Source: Ochotona curzoniae (taxonomy: Eukaryota; Chordata; Mammalia; Lagomorpha; Ochotonidae). From it: a stretch of DNA of 64,000 nucleotides. Under the pieces are notes generated by a model, which worked only from the letters and a program-made list of their open reading frames with translations, was not told the origin of the DNA and ran no database searches. Position 1 is the first letter of the stretch. Each line of letters starts with the position of its first letter. Shown here in pieces: positions 46,144 to 57,099 of this stretch. The translations under genes and the position numbers were made by a program. The stretch covers positions 37,890,501 through 37,954,500 of the forward strand of contig NW_024465885.1 in NCBI RefSeq assembly GCF_017591425.1. Reading direction: 5' to 3'.

Positions 46144-46735
46144 ATCCATCATTTGCTGCCTTGATATACTTCAGATGTTACTAGTTGTTCATGACTGTAC
46201 AACCTCATTTAACTTATAACGTTTTGAAATGTTTTAAATAAAATTTTATAGTATTTTGTTGGCAGTTCTACCACATGCAATTCCATAGATTTTGGTATAC
46301 TTTGCCCTAAAAACTACATAACATTTTTTGTAATGATTAAAATACTATTTATTTAAAATAGTTTTCTATCGAATATTAATAGCAAAGTGAGTAAAATTTA
46401 TGTTAAACTATTTTTTCAGCAACTCACTCGTTTTGCTTACTTCTGATAAATTTTGTTTGTATTGAATTTTCTGTGTACATATAGCGCTTGTTACATTTTC
46501 TTTGTGCTTAATCTCTGCCTTACTACTCAAAATGGTAAAATTTATAAACAATGAATGTTCCAAAACTATCAATCAAATTTGAACTCTTTTGTCTTTCTAA
46601 GAAGTATTGCAATTCATTAAAATTTCAAGTCTGCTAAGCAGAGAATATCCACAGACTAGTAGATTAGGAGAGGCCAAATTTCCCTTCCAGGAATGAACTA
46701 AATAAACATTTGCACACAGTCAATGCTAAGAAATA
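46144..46735. other. AT-rich unique DNA
   Basis: Nothing recognised; may include the tail of the old antisense L1 interrupted by the chimera. Confidence 0.4.
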
Positions 46736-46739
46736 CGTA

Positions 46740-47165
46740 GACAGTTAATGAGAGATCCCATCCTCCAGTAGGGCTAACAAGGTACCCACATCACGATTGG
46801 CAGGAAATCTGTGCATGCACAGCACCTTCATCTGGGAAGGAAATCCTCCATTCCCAGTTGAGCTGTCCAAGCCTGCTAAAATCTTGGCTACATCTGCAAG
46901 TGGATGGCACAAAAGTTGCCTAGCCATTTCCCAACTGCTTGCAAGGCACCGGTGGGAAACATCTTCCCCTCAAGTTCCTGCCTAGACAAGCAGGGTTCAG
47001 GGAAGGCTTAAAATCCTAAGACCTTTCTGAAAACCCATGGTGTCTCTCCCTTTCCTTTCGAGAGGCACCCCATCTCCTGGCCCTCTCCCAGGACATGCTT
47101 CCCTCTTCCCTCTTCTTTTTACATTCAGCTGATCACTTCGCAAATAAAACTTTTCTGTTTGCAAC
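46740..47165 (+). mobile_element. LTR candidate, sense
   Basis: GC-richer block with a CT-rich stretch (47041-47120) and 'cttcgcaaataaaacttttctgtttgcaacc', with AATAAA at 47143-47148, a wording typical of R-U5 in retroviral LTRs. The TATA box and terminal edges are not clear; no internal region is present. Confidence 0.5.
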
Positions 47166-47286
47166 CAATTCCTGGATTTTATTTCTGTATTAAACTAAAG
47201 AAAGAAACCAGAGAGCTTTTCTGGTAACTCCGGCTTCCTTCTGAGTAGTGATGCTTTTGTATGACAACATCAGCAAGCACTTCAAC

Positions 47287-47624
47287 GTTTTAAAAAAAGA
47301 TTTATTTATTTTTATTGCAAAGTCAGATATACAGAGAGGAGGAGAGACAAAGAAAGGTCTTCCGTCCAATGATTCACCCCCCAAGTGGTCGCATCTGCAG
47401 GTGCCGGAGCTGTGCCGATCCAAAGTCAGGAGCCAGGAGCTTCCTTCAGGTCTCCCACGCAGGCATGGGACCCAAGGCTTTGGTCCGTCCTCCATTGTTT
47501 TCCCAGGCCACAAGCAGGGAGTTGGATGGGAAGTGGATCTGCTGGGATTAGAACCGGTGCCCATATGGCATCCCAGTGCATCCAAGGCAAGGACTTTAGC
47601 TGCTAGGCCACCACACCGGCCCCC
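47287..47624 (-). mobile_element. C-SINE, near full length
   Basis: Tail 'aaaaaaagatttatttatttttattgcaaagtcagatatacagag', 'cttccgtccaatgattcaccccccaagtgg', 'gggattagaaccggtgcccatatgg' and head 'gggggccggtgtggtggcctagcagc'. Flanks agcacttcaac (47276-47286) and agcatttcaac (47625-47635) form the target duplication. Confidence 0.95.
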
Positions 47625-47989
47625 AGCATTTCAACTTCTACAGCTTCCACCAGAAAAATTGGCTTCTAAATCACAGAATCCTGAAAGCTGACAGGGCCTG
47701 TCAGGGATGATCCTCTGGGACTGCAGAGAACAAAAAAGCGACTGTTATCAGCACACAGGAACACACAATTTCCAGTTTCTCTTTGTAAGGGGTTTGCTAT
47801 GTAACCATTGCCCAGGTGTCAGTCATGTTGTTAATTAGCTTGTAGGTTATCATGCTTTCTGGAGATTTTCATCAGAAAACTTAAAGACCAAAGGGAATGG
47901 GATAATATATTCAGAGTGTTAAAAGAAAAAAAAAAGCAATGTTAAGCAATAATATGATATGAACAAATTTGTTATTCAAAAATGAGAGT

Positions 47990-48285
47990 GGACTTCTCAC
48001 TGTGATGGTTGAAGTGCTGCGTGGGACGTTGTCTCTGATAAGTCAAAGTGCTGCTCTAGAGTCCTGGCTGCTCGGTTTCCAATCCAGGTGCCTGCTCATG
48101 TTCCCAGGAAGACAGCAAAGATATCTGGACACTTGCCACACACTTGAGGAACTGTGACGGAGTTCCAGGCCTCTGGCTTTAGTCTCATTCATTGGGCATT
48201 TGGGAAGTGAGCCAGACTGCAGATGGAAGATCTCTTTCTGCGTCTACGTAGCTCTCTCCTGAAACTCTATTCTTTGCTTTTGAAA
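47990..48285 (+). mobile_element. Old diverged C-SINE
   Basis: 'cactgtgatggttgaagtgctgcgtgggacgttg', 'gctggctgctcggtttccaatccaggtgcctgctcatgttcccaggaagacagcaaag' and 'gcatttgggaagtgagccagactgcagatggaagatctc' follow plus-strand SINE order. Confidence 0.75.
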
Positions 48286-48960
48286 AAATTTTTAAACATA
48301 CTTTTAAAAAGCTCAAAGAGAGATAAATATTTTCTTAGACAAGCGAGAAGGAGTGTATCAGTAACAGGGTTAGTTACCTTGTGGACATTCCAAGGAGAGT
48401 TATTCAAGTGGAAAGGAAATGACACTAAATAATCAGAATAGAGCTCCAGAAAGTGGGAACTCACTCCATGGAAAAGATGATCAAAGGAGGGCTGCCATAA
48501 TACTACACGTTTGGGAAATGACTTTTATATTCATACGAGATAAAAACAAATGTCTTAACATTTTTGATGATGAAATTATGTTAATTGACGTATAGTATAA
48601 ATATATGTAAATTAGAGCATCAAGTCATGCAATGTGGGGGAGCTAGTATAAATCAGAGTGTTAGAACAGTGAGATAGTTTGCAGAAACTGGTTGAGAATC
48701 TAAAGAAAATATCTGTATAAATGATACAAAAGGAAAATAGAAAGGAATAAAGAAAATGAGTCCGGGGGGGGGGGAACTCACCAAAAAAAAAAAAAAAACC
48801 AATAATAGCAAATGAGAAGAAGAGAAATGAAAGACTAAGACAAACAGAAAACAGGTAAAAATGAGAACAATAAATCCTTAGCTCCCGACAGTTACTTTAG
48901 CTATGAATTGGAACACCCTAATAAAAACCATGGAGTTATTGAGTGGTTTTGAATATTGGA
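48286..48960. other. A-rich unique DNA with a G-run
   Basis: A run of G lies at about 48764-48774 and a run of A at about 48783-48798. No gene. Confidence 0.45.
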
Positions 48961-48963
48961 ATC

Positions 48964-49307
48964 CTGGGGCCAGCATTACACTGTAGCGGGCTAAGCTTTT
49001 CCTTGTACCATCGGTATCTCAGATGGCTACCAGTGTGTATTTTGGCTGCTCCAATTCTGATCCAGCTGCCTATTTACGGCCTGAGAAAGCAGTGGAGGAT
49101 GGTACAAGTCCTTGGGCTCCTGACCCACATGAAGGACCCTGAAGAACATTCTGGCTCCTAGCTCCTAGCTCCTGGCTCCTGGCCTTGAATGGGCTCTTGT
49201 TAAGCCATTTCAGCCATTTGGGCAGTAGACAAGTTGAAAGCAAAGCTGCGTCTCTTCTTCTCTGTAAAATCTGCCTCTCAAATAAAAATTTGAAAAAAAA
49301 AAAAACA
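48964..49307 (+). mobile_element. C-SINE, older subfamily, with small internal tandem repeat
   Basis: 'tggggccagcattacactgtagcgggctaagc' head, 'gatccagctgcctatttacggcctgagaaagcagtggagg', four copies of a 'tcctagctcc/tcctggctcc' 7-mer near 49153-49182, and 'ctgcctctcaaataaaaatttgaaaaaaaaaaaa' tail. The head is closer to rabbit-type C-SINE than the young copies are. Confidence 0.9.
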
Positions 49308-49845
49308 CGTTTTTTTCAAAGCTGCCTTTTAAACAAAGAGTAAAAATAAAGCCTGGGCTTTGGCCAGGCAGTTAAAGTGTCAGTTAAGGGACTCAAGACT
49401 ATTGTGCAGTGAGGTTAGCATCCTCTTTGAATGCTGGCATCCTTACATCTGTGTCTGCTGTGTCTGAAATGCAGGCTGGCCTCTAGTTTGTAAGTAGGGT
49501 CCAGCTAATGTACAACTTAACAAGCAGCAGATGATGTTTAAGTACATCTAGAGTCAAAAATGAAAGGAAGGAGATGGAAGAAAGATATTAATACACACTG
49601 CACCCAAATATCCTAAAATGCATATATTTGGACAAAGGAGCTTCAGACAGTTGGAAGAAATGCATATTATGAAAAAGTAGGCATGGATTTTGAGTTTTTC
49701 TACTGAAATAAATTCATCTTCCATTTCCTTTTTCTATAAACTCTCTGAAGTCCTCTCCCATATGACTGAGTAGAATGTAAGTCAACACTTGTTTCTAGAA
49801 GAAATGAAGGTATTGCATATAGACAAACTAGTGCAATCGGAAGAC
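49308..49845. other. Unclassified non-coding DNA
   Basis: 49355-49500 has SINE-like words ('ggccaggcagttaaag', 'ctggcatcc') but too few for a call. Confidence 0.35.
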
Positions 49846-49849
49846 AGTG

Positions 49850-49926
49850 TAGCCAGGAGTCGGTGCTCACATGGGATCCCGGTGTGCAAAGTGAGGATTT
49901 AGCTATTGAACCCATAGTGCGAGGCC
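49850..49926 (-). mobile_element. C-SINE 5' head fragment
   Basis: On minus: 'ggcctcgcactatgggttcaatagctaaatcctcactttgcacaccgggatcccatgtgagcaccg'. Only the first ~75 bp of the SINE are present, without body or tail. Confidence 0.65.
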
Positions 49927-49934
49927 ACTCTTGA

Positions 49935-50720
49935 TTACTCTTCAGTGAGTTCATCATTAGTGCATGAAAAATCTGTGAGGTTCTGCTCTGGACCTTTTCC
50001 TGCTTGGAGGCCTTTAGTTATTGCTTCAATCTTGTCTTGGGTCTGTTGAGATTCTTGTATCTTCTTGACTTACTCTTGATAGGTGTATGTTGCCAGGAAT
50101 TTACCCGCTCCTTGGAGGTTTGCCAATTTGTTAGCATGTAGTTGGTCATAGCAGTTTCTTTTTATCCTTTGCATTTCAGTAATGTCAGTTTAATGTGTCC
50201 TTTTTTATCTCGAACTTTGTTTACTTGAGTTCTTTCTGGGGTTTCATTATTAATCTGGCTGAAGCACTATCATTTTGTTCACCTTAAAATTTGCTGGTTT
50301 TGGCCAAGCGTGGTGGCCTAGAGGTTAAAGTCCTAGCCTTGAATGTGCCAGAATCCCGCATGGGCACTGGTTCCAATCCTGGCAGCCCTGATTCCCATCC
50401 AGCTCCCTGCTTGTGGCCTGGGGGAAAGCAATTGAGTACGGCCCAAAGCCTTGGTATTCTGCACCAGTGTGGGAGACCCAGAAGAGGCTCTGGGCTCCTG
50501 GATTTGGATCAGCTCAACCTCAGCCATTGAGGTCATTTGGGGAGTGAAAGTCTTCTTAAATGTCTCTCCTCTTGTCTCCATATATGACTTTCTGATAAAT
50601 GTAAAATAAGTCTTTTTAAAATTTGCCGTTTTGAATATTTTTATTTGTTTTGAAATTTTTTTATTTCTGTACTGATCCTTGTAATTTCTCACCTTTTTCT
50701 AATTTAGAGTTTTGTGTTTT
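49935..50720 (-). mobile_element. L1 ORF2 fragment, antisense, split by a C-SINE
   Basis: Antisense endonuclease-RT region wording: 'attgcttcaatcttgtcttgggtctgttgag' (50022), 'gccaatttgttagcatgtagttggtcatagcag' (50123), 'ctttgcatttcagtaatgtcag' (50167), then 50616-50720 'atttttttatttctgtactgatccttgtaatttctc'. The C-SINE sits at 50303-50615. Confidence 0.8.
50303..50615 (+). mobile_element. C-SINE nested in antisense L1
   Basis: 'gccaagcgtggtggcctagaggttaaagtcctagccttgaatg' head, 'ttccaatcctggcagccctgattcccatccagctccctgcttgtggcctgg', tail 'gataaatgtaaaataag'. Flanks 50284-50302 and 50616-50633 both read ttaaaatttgc..gttttg, a target duplication with one substitution and one indel. Confidence 0.92.
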
Positions 50721-50724
50721 GTTT

Positions 50725-52090
50725 CCTCCTAAGATTAATATGAAATCATATGAGTCATAAAAAATTATCCTGGTAGACAAAAAATAAAGCTAAAGGCATC
50801 AAATTTTGAAATAAAAGCATACTATTGAACTACAGAAACTAAAATAACATGGTACTAGCTTAAAAAATGGACATATAGACAAATTAATCTATCCATATAC
50901 AGTCAAGTGATTTTTGACAAAGTTGCCCAGATTAAACACTGTAGGAAGGATAATTTCTCCAATATATGCTGCTGGTGAAATTGTGTGCGCTTATGCACAG
51001 CAAACTAAATCTCTACTTCTCACAGAGCATAACAATCAACTCACTATACATCAAAGTCCTCAATTTAGAAGCTGAAACTATGAAGTTTCTGGAAGAAAAT
51101 ATAATACTTCAAATTGTCAATGTAATAACTTCTTGGATAAAGAAACCAAACAGAGAATAAAAAAAAATCCAGTGAAGAAATAGTGAAAGAACTTCAAGAG
51201 ACAGCTCTGAATAGAAGTGGCGATAGTATATATTAAAAAGTGCTCAAGATCATCAGTGTCACGAAAATTTAAATCACAACCTTAAGATATCCCTAACCCC
51301 TCTCAAAATGGTGATTATCCACTAAAGAGAGTAACAGACATTGGAGGGAATGTGGTGAGAGGGGAACTGTACACTTTGGTGGAAATGCACCATTACCATA
51401 GCCACTGTGGAAAACACTGCAAGACAGTTAACACATGCTTGCCATACGGTTGAGAAATCCCATTTCAGGATATAAATGTTCCAAAAGCATAGCCCTATTG
51501 TTTCAAAGAGATCCTCACATCACCATGTTTATAGTAGCACTGTTCACAACAGACAAAATACGTAATCAGTGAGAGTGGTTACCATCTATGAATGGATAAA
51601 GAAAATGTGCTGTATATATTAGAATATTATTCACTGTAAATAATGAAATTCTGTCATTTGCATCAAAATGGTTGCAACTAGAGGATGTTTTGTTGACTGA
51701 AGTCAGACACCAAAAAATGAATACTGCATGTACTTTTATATTTAAAGGTTTAGAATTTCAAAATATCAAAAACAAAGAAGTATTCGTGTGTGTATCTGTT
51801 TTACAGTAAATAAGCATTTGTCAAATTTTGCGTTAAATCTTTATCAAATTATTGAGAATGATATACCACAACTAAAAGGGAATGATGCATTATTATTACT
51901 GACATGTGACTATCTTAAAGTGCACTGTATTTCAGTGAAAGTGGCGTCTCTTCATTTTTTTTATTGTTTATAGTCCTTTATTTTCCTGTTGCAATTCAGT
52001 CTTTTTGCTTTCCATTTGTTGAACTCTTTATCTAGTGGAGAATTAAGCCTTGACTACAATGTAAATTGAAAATATGTTATCTCAAAAAAC
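50725..52090 (+). mobile_element. L1 ORF2 3' part and 3' UTR, sense
   Basis: 'actaaaataacatggtactagcttaaaaaatggacatatagac' (50840), 'gtgatttttgacaaagttgcccag' (50908), 'actatgaagtttctggaagaaaatataa' (51077), 'accatagccactgtggaaaacac' (51395), 'tctatgaatggataaagaaaatgtgctgtatata' (51585) are sense ORF2 text in order. Frames are broken. The 3' UTR runs to about 52090. Confidence 0.85.
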
Positions 52091-53290
52091 AAAAAGAGAA
52101 GAGGTCTTTTCATCATAGGACCTGAAACTATAAAACTTTCTGGAACAAATGATTGTGGGAAAATTTTGACATTGACCTTGGTCATGATTTCTCTTGGATA
52201 TGAATCTACAAGATAAAGAAATAAAAGCAAAATTGTACAAAGAGAGCCACTAAGAATTTTTGAATAGCAAAGGGAAAAATTAGGAAAATGCAGTCAGCCT
52301 GGAAGCTACGAGAAAACCTTTGTAAAGCATCTACTTGATACAATGGCCAGTGTACATAAGAAATTCATATAAACCAATTGCCAAGATAAAAAAAAATAGT
52401 TATGTGATTATTAAGGATGGAAAATGAACTGAATAGATATTCTCTCAAATTAAGCATAAAATTGTGAATGGGTATTTGGAAAGGTGTTTGATGTCAGTAA
52501 TCACCAAGGAAAAACAAACCTGAGAAAGCTATCTCAAATCTTGCCTATTATAAGCAAGGCAAGAGCTAATTCATTTTGCTAATTGTATGAATAAAAAATG
52601 AATAGAAATGTGTTATTGCAAGATGTGTAAATTTGACATCATTATTACAGAGAACAGTTTGAAGAGCCCTTCCAAAAAAATTGCAAAAAGAACTATGACC
52701 CAATCCAAAGAAAATGAATGCACAATGTTGAAGAGTTTCTTGCACTTTTGTTTTCATTGCAGTATTATTAGAGTAGTGAAGACATGGAAACAAACTAAAT
52801 GGTAATTCATCAATTAGTAGATAAGTTCTAATTATAATATATTCCAGATTATTCATCCCTTAAAGAAGGAAATTTGATCATCTGGCAAATGAATGTAGTG
52901 GACATTAAGCTAAGTGAAAAAAGACACATGCAAAAGATATAGTGTGCTCATTACATGCAGTGTGTGGAATTTAGTGACCTTCAGGCCATAGAATTGCTAT
53001 ATTTGATGATTTTCATTGATGATGGGAGTGAGAAATGAGATAAAGTGGGTCAGAGTGTGTAACCCCAGAGATATGATTGGAACACAAGAACTACAGTTAG
53101 TTAAGCTCTATTATATACCGGGAATTTACTAACAGGGTAGAGGTTAAATGCTCTTAGCACACACATCTCAAAGGTAACTGTGTCATTGAGTACATTGATT
53201 GATTTGCTTCGTGCTAGTAAATATTTTACTATGCATATTTATATAAAAAATGTTGTATTTCCTTAATATACACAAGAAAAATAAAACTTC
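52091..53290 (+). mobile_element. Second L1 3' portion, sense
   Basis: The ORF2 text restarts at 'cataggacctgaaactataaaactttctggaacaaatgattgtggg' (52115), a region already passed in the preceding element (near 51070), so this is a separate copy or a duplication. It continues through 'gcagtattattagagtagtgaagacatggaaac' (52760) to a 3' UTR ending 'acacaagaaaaataaaac' near 53287. Confidence 0.8.
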
Positions 53291-53607
53291 AAATCCCTTG
53301 GTATAAAATTGTTCTCTATTATTTTGTGAGAGTGTGTTTCTACTTCCTAATTGGATTTGTGCCTTGAGTTTTCCTTTTATAATATTTTATTAGTGGTTTG
53401 TCTGTTTAAGTAGTCTTTAATAATACACAGCTTTTGGCTGTTTTTATTAAGTTAAATTTTATGTTTTTCCTTCCCTTGAACTTAAAATAATTTCTATTCT
53501 TATTTTCGTTTATATTCTCAATCCATACTCTTAATGCAGTTTTAAAGTCTCATTTTCATATCAAGAAAAAAAAATTGTCTAACTACAAGTTTCAAAAGTA
53601 CAGACAC
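53291..53607. other. AT-rich DNA
   Basis: Nothing recognised. Confidence 0.4.
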
Positions 53608-53815
53608 AGGCGAGGAGGGAGTTTTGTGTAGTGGTTGTTCTCCATACGGAACACCCAGGTCCCTTGTCGGTGATTGGTTTGTCTAAGCTGTTTTACGTTG
53701 ATCTATATTCCCAATAATTTACACCCAGTGGGAGATTTGGATGAAGTCTGAGTCTCCTGGAACATCTCTTTCTACCCCTCTGTCTCTGCCTTTCAAATAA
53801 AATAAAAAATGAATC
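53608..53815 (+). mobile_element. C-SINE, internally deleted and diverged
   Basis: 'cgaggagggagttttgtgtagtggttg' head, 'gggagatttggatgaagtctgagtctcctgg' and the tail 'tctctgcctttcaaataaaataaaa'. Confidence 0.7.
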
Positions 53816-54825
53816 ATTATGAACTTTTTAGAAGTATAGACATGTGGAGGCTTAAAGGAAGCCAAGACTGGGGCTTCTGGGCATCAGTTTCGGGAGACTA
53901 GTGTGTCTGACGATGGGAGGTTTGGGGTTTCTGAGTGCTGAAGTAGTACTCACTTTGGCAGTGTTATTTTTAACAAGAATAATGCTACAGCCTGTGTGTA
54001 TTAAAGCTGTAGAGATGATACCACGGTTTGAAAAATATTCCTGGGAATATAAATGTGCCAGAATTAAAAGACAACTTAAAATAAAGGGGGGGGTCAACAT
54101 TGCAAGATGATGAACATGTGGTCAGAAGAAACAATGGCTGATTGCCTGAAACTACTATCAGAGACCCTGTGGAAACAGACTGAACCAAGCTGAATGAAGG
54201 TCAAGGCAACCTTCATGTAACTTACAGTTTATAATGCATGCCTCTTACACATTTGGGTTTGCACATTATTCTTTAAACATAGAAATTCAAAGCATAGCTT
54301 AAACTGTTTTCATAAATCTTTTTCTTTTCATATCTACTTTCAGTAGATATCTATCACGCAGGACTTAACCCAGGGTGTAGAACTTTGAATATCATAAAAT
54401 GAGACCAATGCATACGGATTGTTTTAATTTATCCTGACGAGGAGGGGGTTGAATTGATTACCTTCCTTTTTACTTTGTGGAAAGCCACCATGTAAAGTTT
54501 ATCTCAGAAAAAATAAGAATAAGATAAAAATAAGATAAAACAGAAATTCTATTCCCATTTGTGTTTATTAAGTATTCCAACCAGAGAAAGTCAGGGGACC
54601 AGTTAAATTTACAATTCTGACCTTGATTTAAGTCTAACCCAGAGGAAGTGGCTTTATTTTTGGATGGGACATTCAATAGAAAAGCTAATTTTGTTCATAT
54701 TTGCTAATTTCCCTGAAGTGTGTTTTATCCCAGATTAAAGGATAAAAGAACCACTTTTGGAAGAACAAAATGAAAAAGGAATTCTGTTACCATACAATGA
54801 ATAGAATTATCACCTTAGTTCTACT
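53816..54825. other. Unclassified non-coding DNA
   Basis: About 1 kb. A G-run lies at about 54086-54093. The two overlapping opposite-strand frames at 53852-54110 have no domain features. Confidence 0.35.
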
Positions 54826-54829
54826 ACAT

Positions 54830-55025
54830 ATATTTACATATCACAGAGTGAAAGAATGCTGGATTTATGGCTATTGCTGAATGACTATACTACTGTACCA
54901 ATACAGGGGGAAAGGGCAGTGCAGAGAATGGGGAGCGAGGGAGGAGAGCTAGAGGAAGGAATATCTATACTTACTTATAAAACAGTATCATGGAAAAATA
55001 ATAATTAAAAAATGCAAAAAGTTAA
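54830..55025 (+). mobile_element. L1 3' UTR tail
   Basis: Matches the L1 3' UTR at 2338-2480: 'ttgctgaatgactatactactg', 'agggggaaagggcagtgcagagaatggggagcgagggagg', 'ctatacttacttataaaacagtatcatggaaa'. Confidence 0.7.
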
Positions 55026-55199
55026 ATATATAGTAAATCCTAGGTATTTCCCCCACCCCTCCAAAAGAGAGAAATCAACCCAATAAAAAATAAAGATATG
55101 GCAATAAGTAAAGCAAACTCAAGAACCTAAAACTTCATACTACACATCACTTACTTTATAATATGAGAAGAACAAAGAAAGAAATATGACTGAATCACT

Positions 55200-55860
55200 T
55201 CATCAATTTATTTTTTGGCCTTTCTTTCTGCCAAATTTATTAAGCAACAATGGATAAATATTATTGTATATATTAATGCTGTGAAACATGATATTTCAAT
55301 ATGTACACATTGCGAGATGATTAAGTAAATCTAGAAAACATATCTAGCACCTCATATACTTAGGTTTTTTTTTAAGAAGTTCTGTTGCTGGCAATATTTA
55401 ATAATATAATAAAATATATTATTAGCTATCACCTGCATGACCCATGTAAAGTCCCCTAAACTATATATTATTTGATCTCATCTCATCTCATGTCTTCTGC
55501 CCTTTCCTTGAGAAGCTCATTCTACTTTCTGTCTCTATGAACTCAATTGTCTGGGTTTCACCTGTAAATGACACCATGAAGTATTGTCTTCCTTGGCCTG
55601 GCTTATTTCACATAGCATAACGTCCTTTAGGTTCATCAGGATTGTAACAAGCGGCGAAATTTTATTCTTTCTTAAGGTTGAATGGTATTCCACTGTAAAT
55701 AGGTATCTTTTCATCTTGACTCCATATCTTGACTATTGTGAACGATGCTATACAATATGGAAATTCATATTTCTTTCAATGTATTGAATTCACTTCCTTG
55801 GGATGTATTCCCAGAAGAGCGATTGCTAGACTACATCACAGTTCTGTTTTTAGTTGATTT
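55200..55860 (-). mobile_element. L1 3' end, antisense
   Basis: 'tatttcaatatgtacacattg' (55290) 3' UTR, then 'ccttggcctggcttatttcacatagcataacgtcctttaggttcatc' (55590), 'gttgaatggtattccactgtaaatagg' (55676), 'gactattgtgaacgatgc' (55730), 'gattgctagactacatcacag' (55820). Confidence 0.85.
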
Positions 55861-56334
55861 TTTTTTTTAGGAATCTTCTTTCTGTTTCTGTTAAATAGAA
55901 TACTTTCCATGATATTGAGATACTGATGTCCTCCAGAACGCTGTTGCAGCTTATCCTCTTAATTCTAATATTTACTTTATGTATTTTGATACCCCCTGTT
56001 TTACGAATATGTAATTGTATAATCTCAGGAAACTGATTTTCTTGTCTTTGTCTAACGGTTTCCCTTGTCTCTTGTGACAGTTTCGGATTTAATGTCAATT
56101 TTGCCTGACCATGGCCATCACAGCTCTCCTTCGGCTATTATTTGTATGTAATAGCTTTTGCCTTCTCTGTTTGTGTGGATTTAATAAATCTAAAGAACAG
56201 ATCAATTACAAATTCTGGATGCTGGCCAGTATAGCAACGTGCCTGCACATCAGGAATTTGGGAAAGAGTAGCCCTGTGCGTCCAAGCTGATGTCCTTAAA
56301 AGGCAGAGAGTACAATAAAAGGGATAGAAGAAGC
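55861..56334. other. Unclassified non-coding DNA
   Basis: Nothing recognised. Confidence 0.4.
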
Positions 56335-56590
56335 AAACCTGAATCCTCAAGGTCTCTTACAAAGTTTATTTGGAAAAGAGAGTTAGCACTCATGTCTGCT
56401 GGTTTGTGCTCTAACCCGCACACTCAATCCAGCGGTTACCTGCAGACATCAGGGACCCACTCTCAATTATCACCATGGCCTTCAAGTACTTGTATTGATT
56501 GGCAGGAAACTGGAGCCAGAAGCTGGGTCTAAGAATTGAGTCTCAGTATACTGGGAGTCTTAACCACTACGGTCAACACTTACTACACCA
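56335..56590 (-). mobile_element. Old diverged C-SINE
   Basis: 'tctgctggtttgtgctctaacccgcac' (56395), 'ggcaggaaactggagccagaagctgggtctaagaattgag' (56502) and 'gggagtcttaaccactacgg' (56551) follow minus-strand order of an old lagomorph SINE. Confidence 0.65.
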
Positions 56591-56689
56591 AGTTCTTTCA
56601 TAATCTACTAATTCCGTGCTTAAGAATAGAGCCTTCACAGTCCAATTATGTTTAATATCCCCAATTTGTTGTGATGCAGATTAACCCTG

Positions 56690-56955
56690 GGACACTGGCA
56701 TTCCACTCCACTGCCAATCCAGGTTTATGCTCATTTACCTGGAAAACCAGCAAAAGATGACCTAAGAATGAGGGCCTGAGCCACCTAATCTTGAGAGAGC
56801 TGGATGGAGTTTCTGGCTTCTCGTTTCAGCTTGTCCTAACCCTAGCCTTTGCAGCCACTAGGAGAGTGAGCTAGTGGAGGAAAGATATTTCTTTCCCCTC
56901 TTCCTCACCTTCTCTCAGAGCCCTTCTTTAAATAAGTCTTTTTTTTTTTTAAGCT
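56690..56955 (+). mobile_element. Old diverged C-SINE
   Basis: 'gggacactggcattccactcc' head region, 'gcctgagccacctaatcttgagagagctggatggagtttctggcttctcg', 'gcagccactaggagagtgagctagtggagg' and 'aaataagtctttttttttttt' tail. Confidence 0.75.
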
Positions 56956-57099
56956 GAGCTCCCAATTATGAATATTATTGCAATGGAAATTTAGTGCCAA
57001 CATGAATTTTACCAGAAAAAAATGAATTCAGATCATTGCACTATATCAACATATTGTTTGTATGCTTCTTTAAAGTAAAAAATTAAGTCATTCTATATT

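Noticed and set aside
47248..47691. 147-codon open frame on the plus strand (with a 131-codon frame on the minus strand over the same DNA), the longest in the window
   Set aside because: It lies across the C-SINE at 47287-47624. Open frames of this type occur in many C-SINEs (also 24454-24837 and 61440-61823) because the SINE body is GC-rich and poor in stops; they are not genes.
53946..53961. gtactcactttggcag resembles the first 16 nt of U6 snRNA
   Set aside because: The match stops after 16 nt and the following sequence does not resemble U6. Too short for a U6 pseudogene call.
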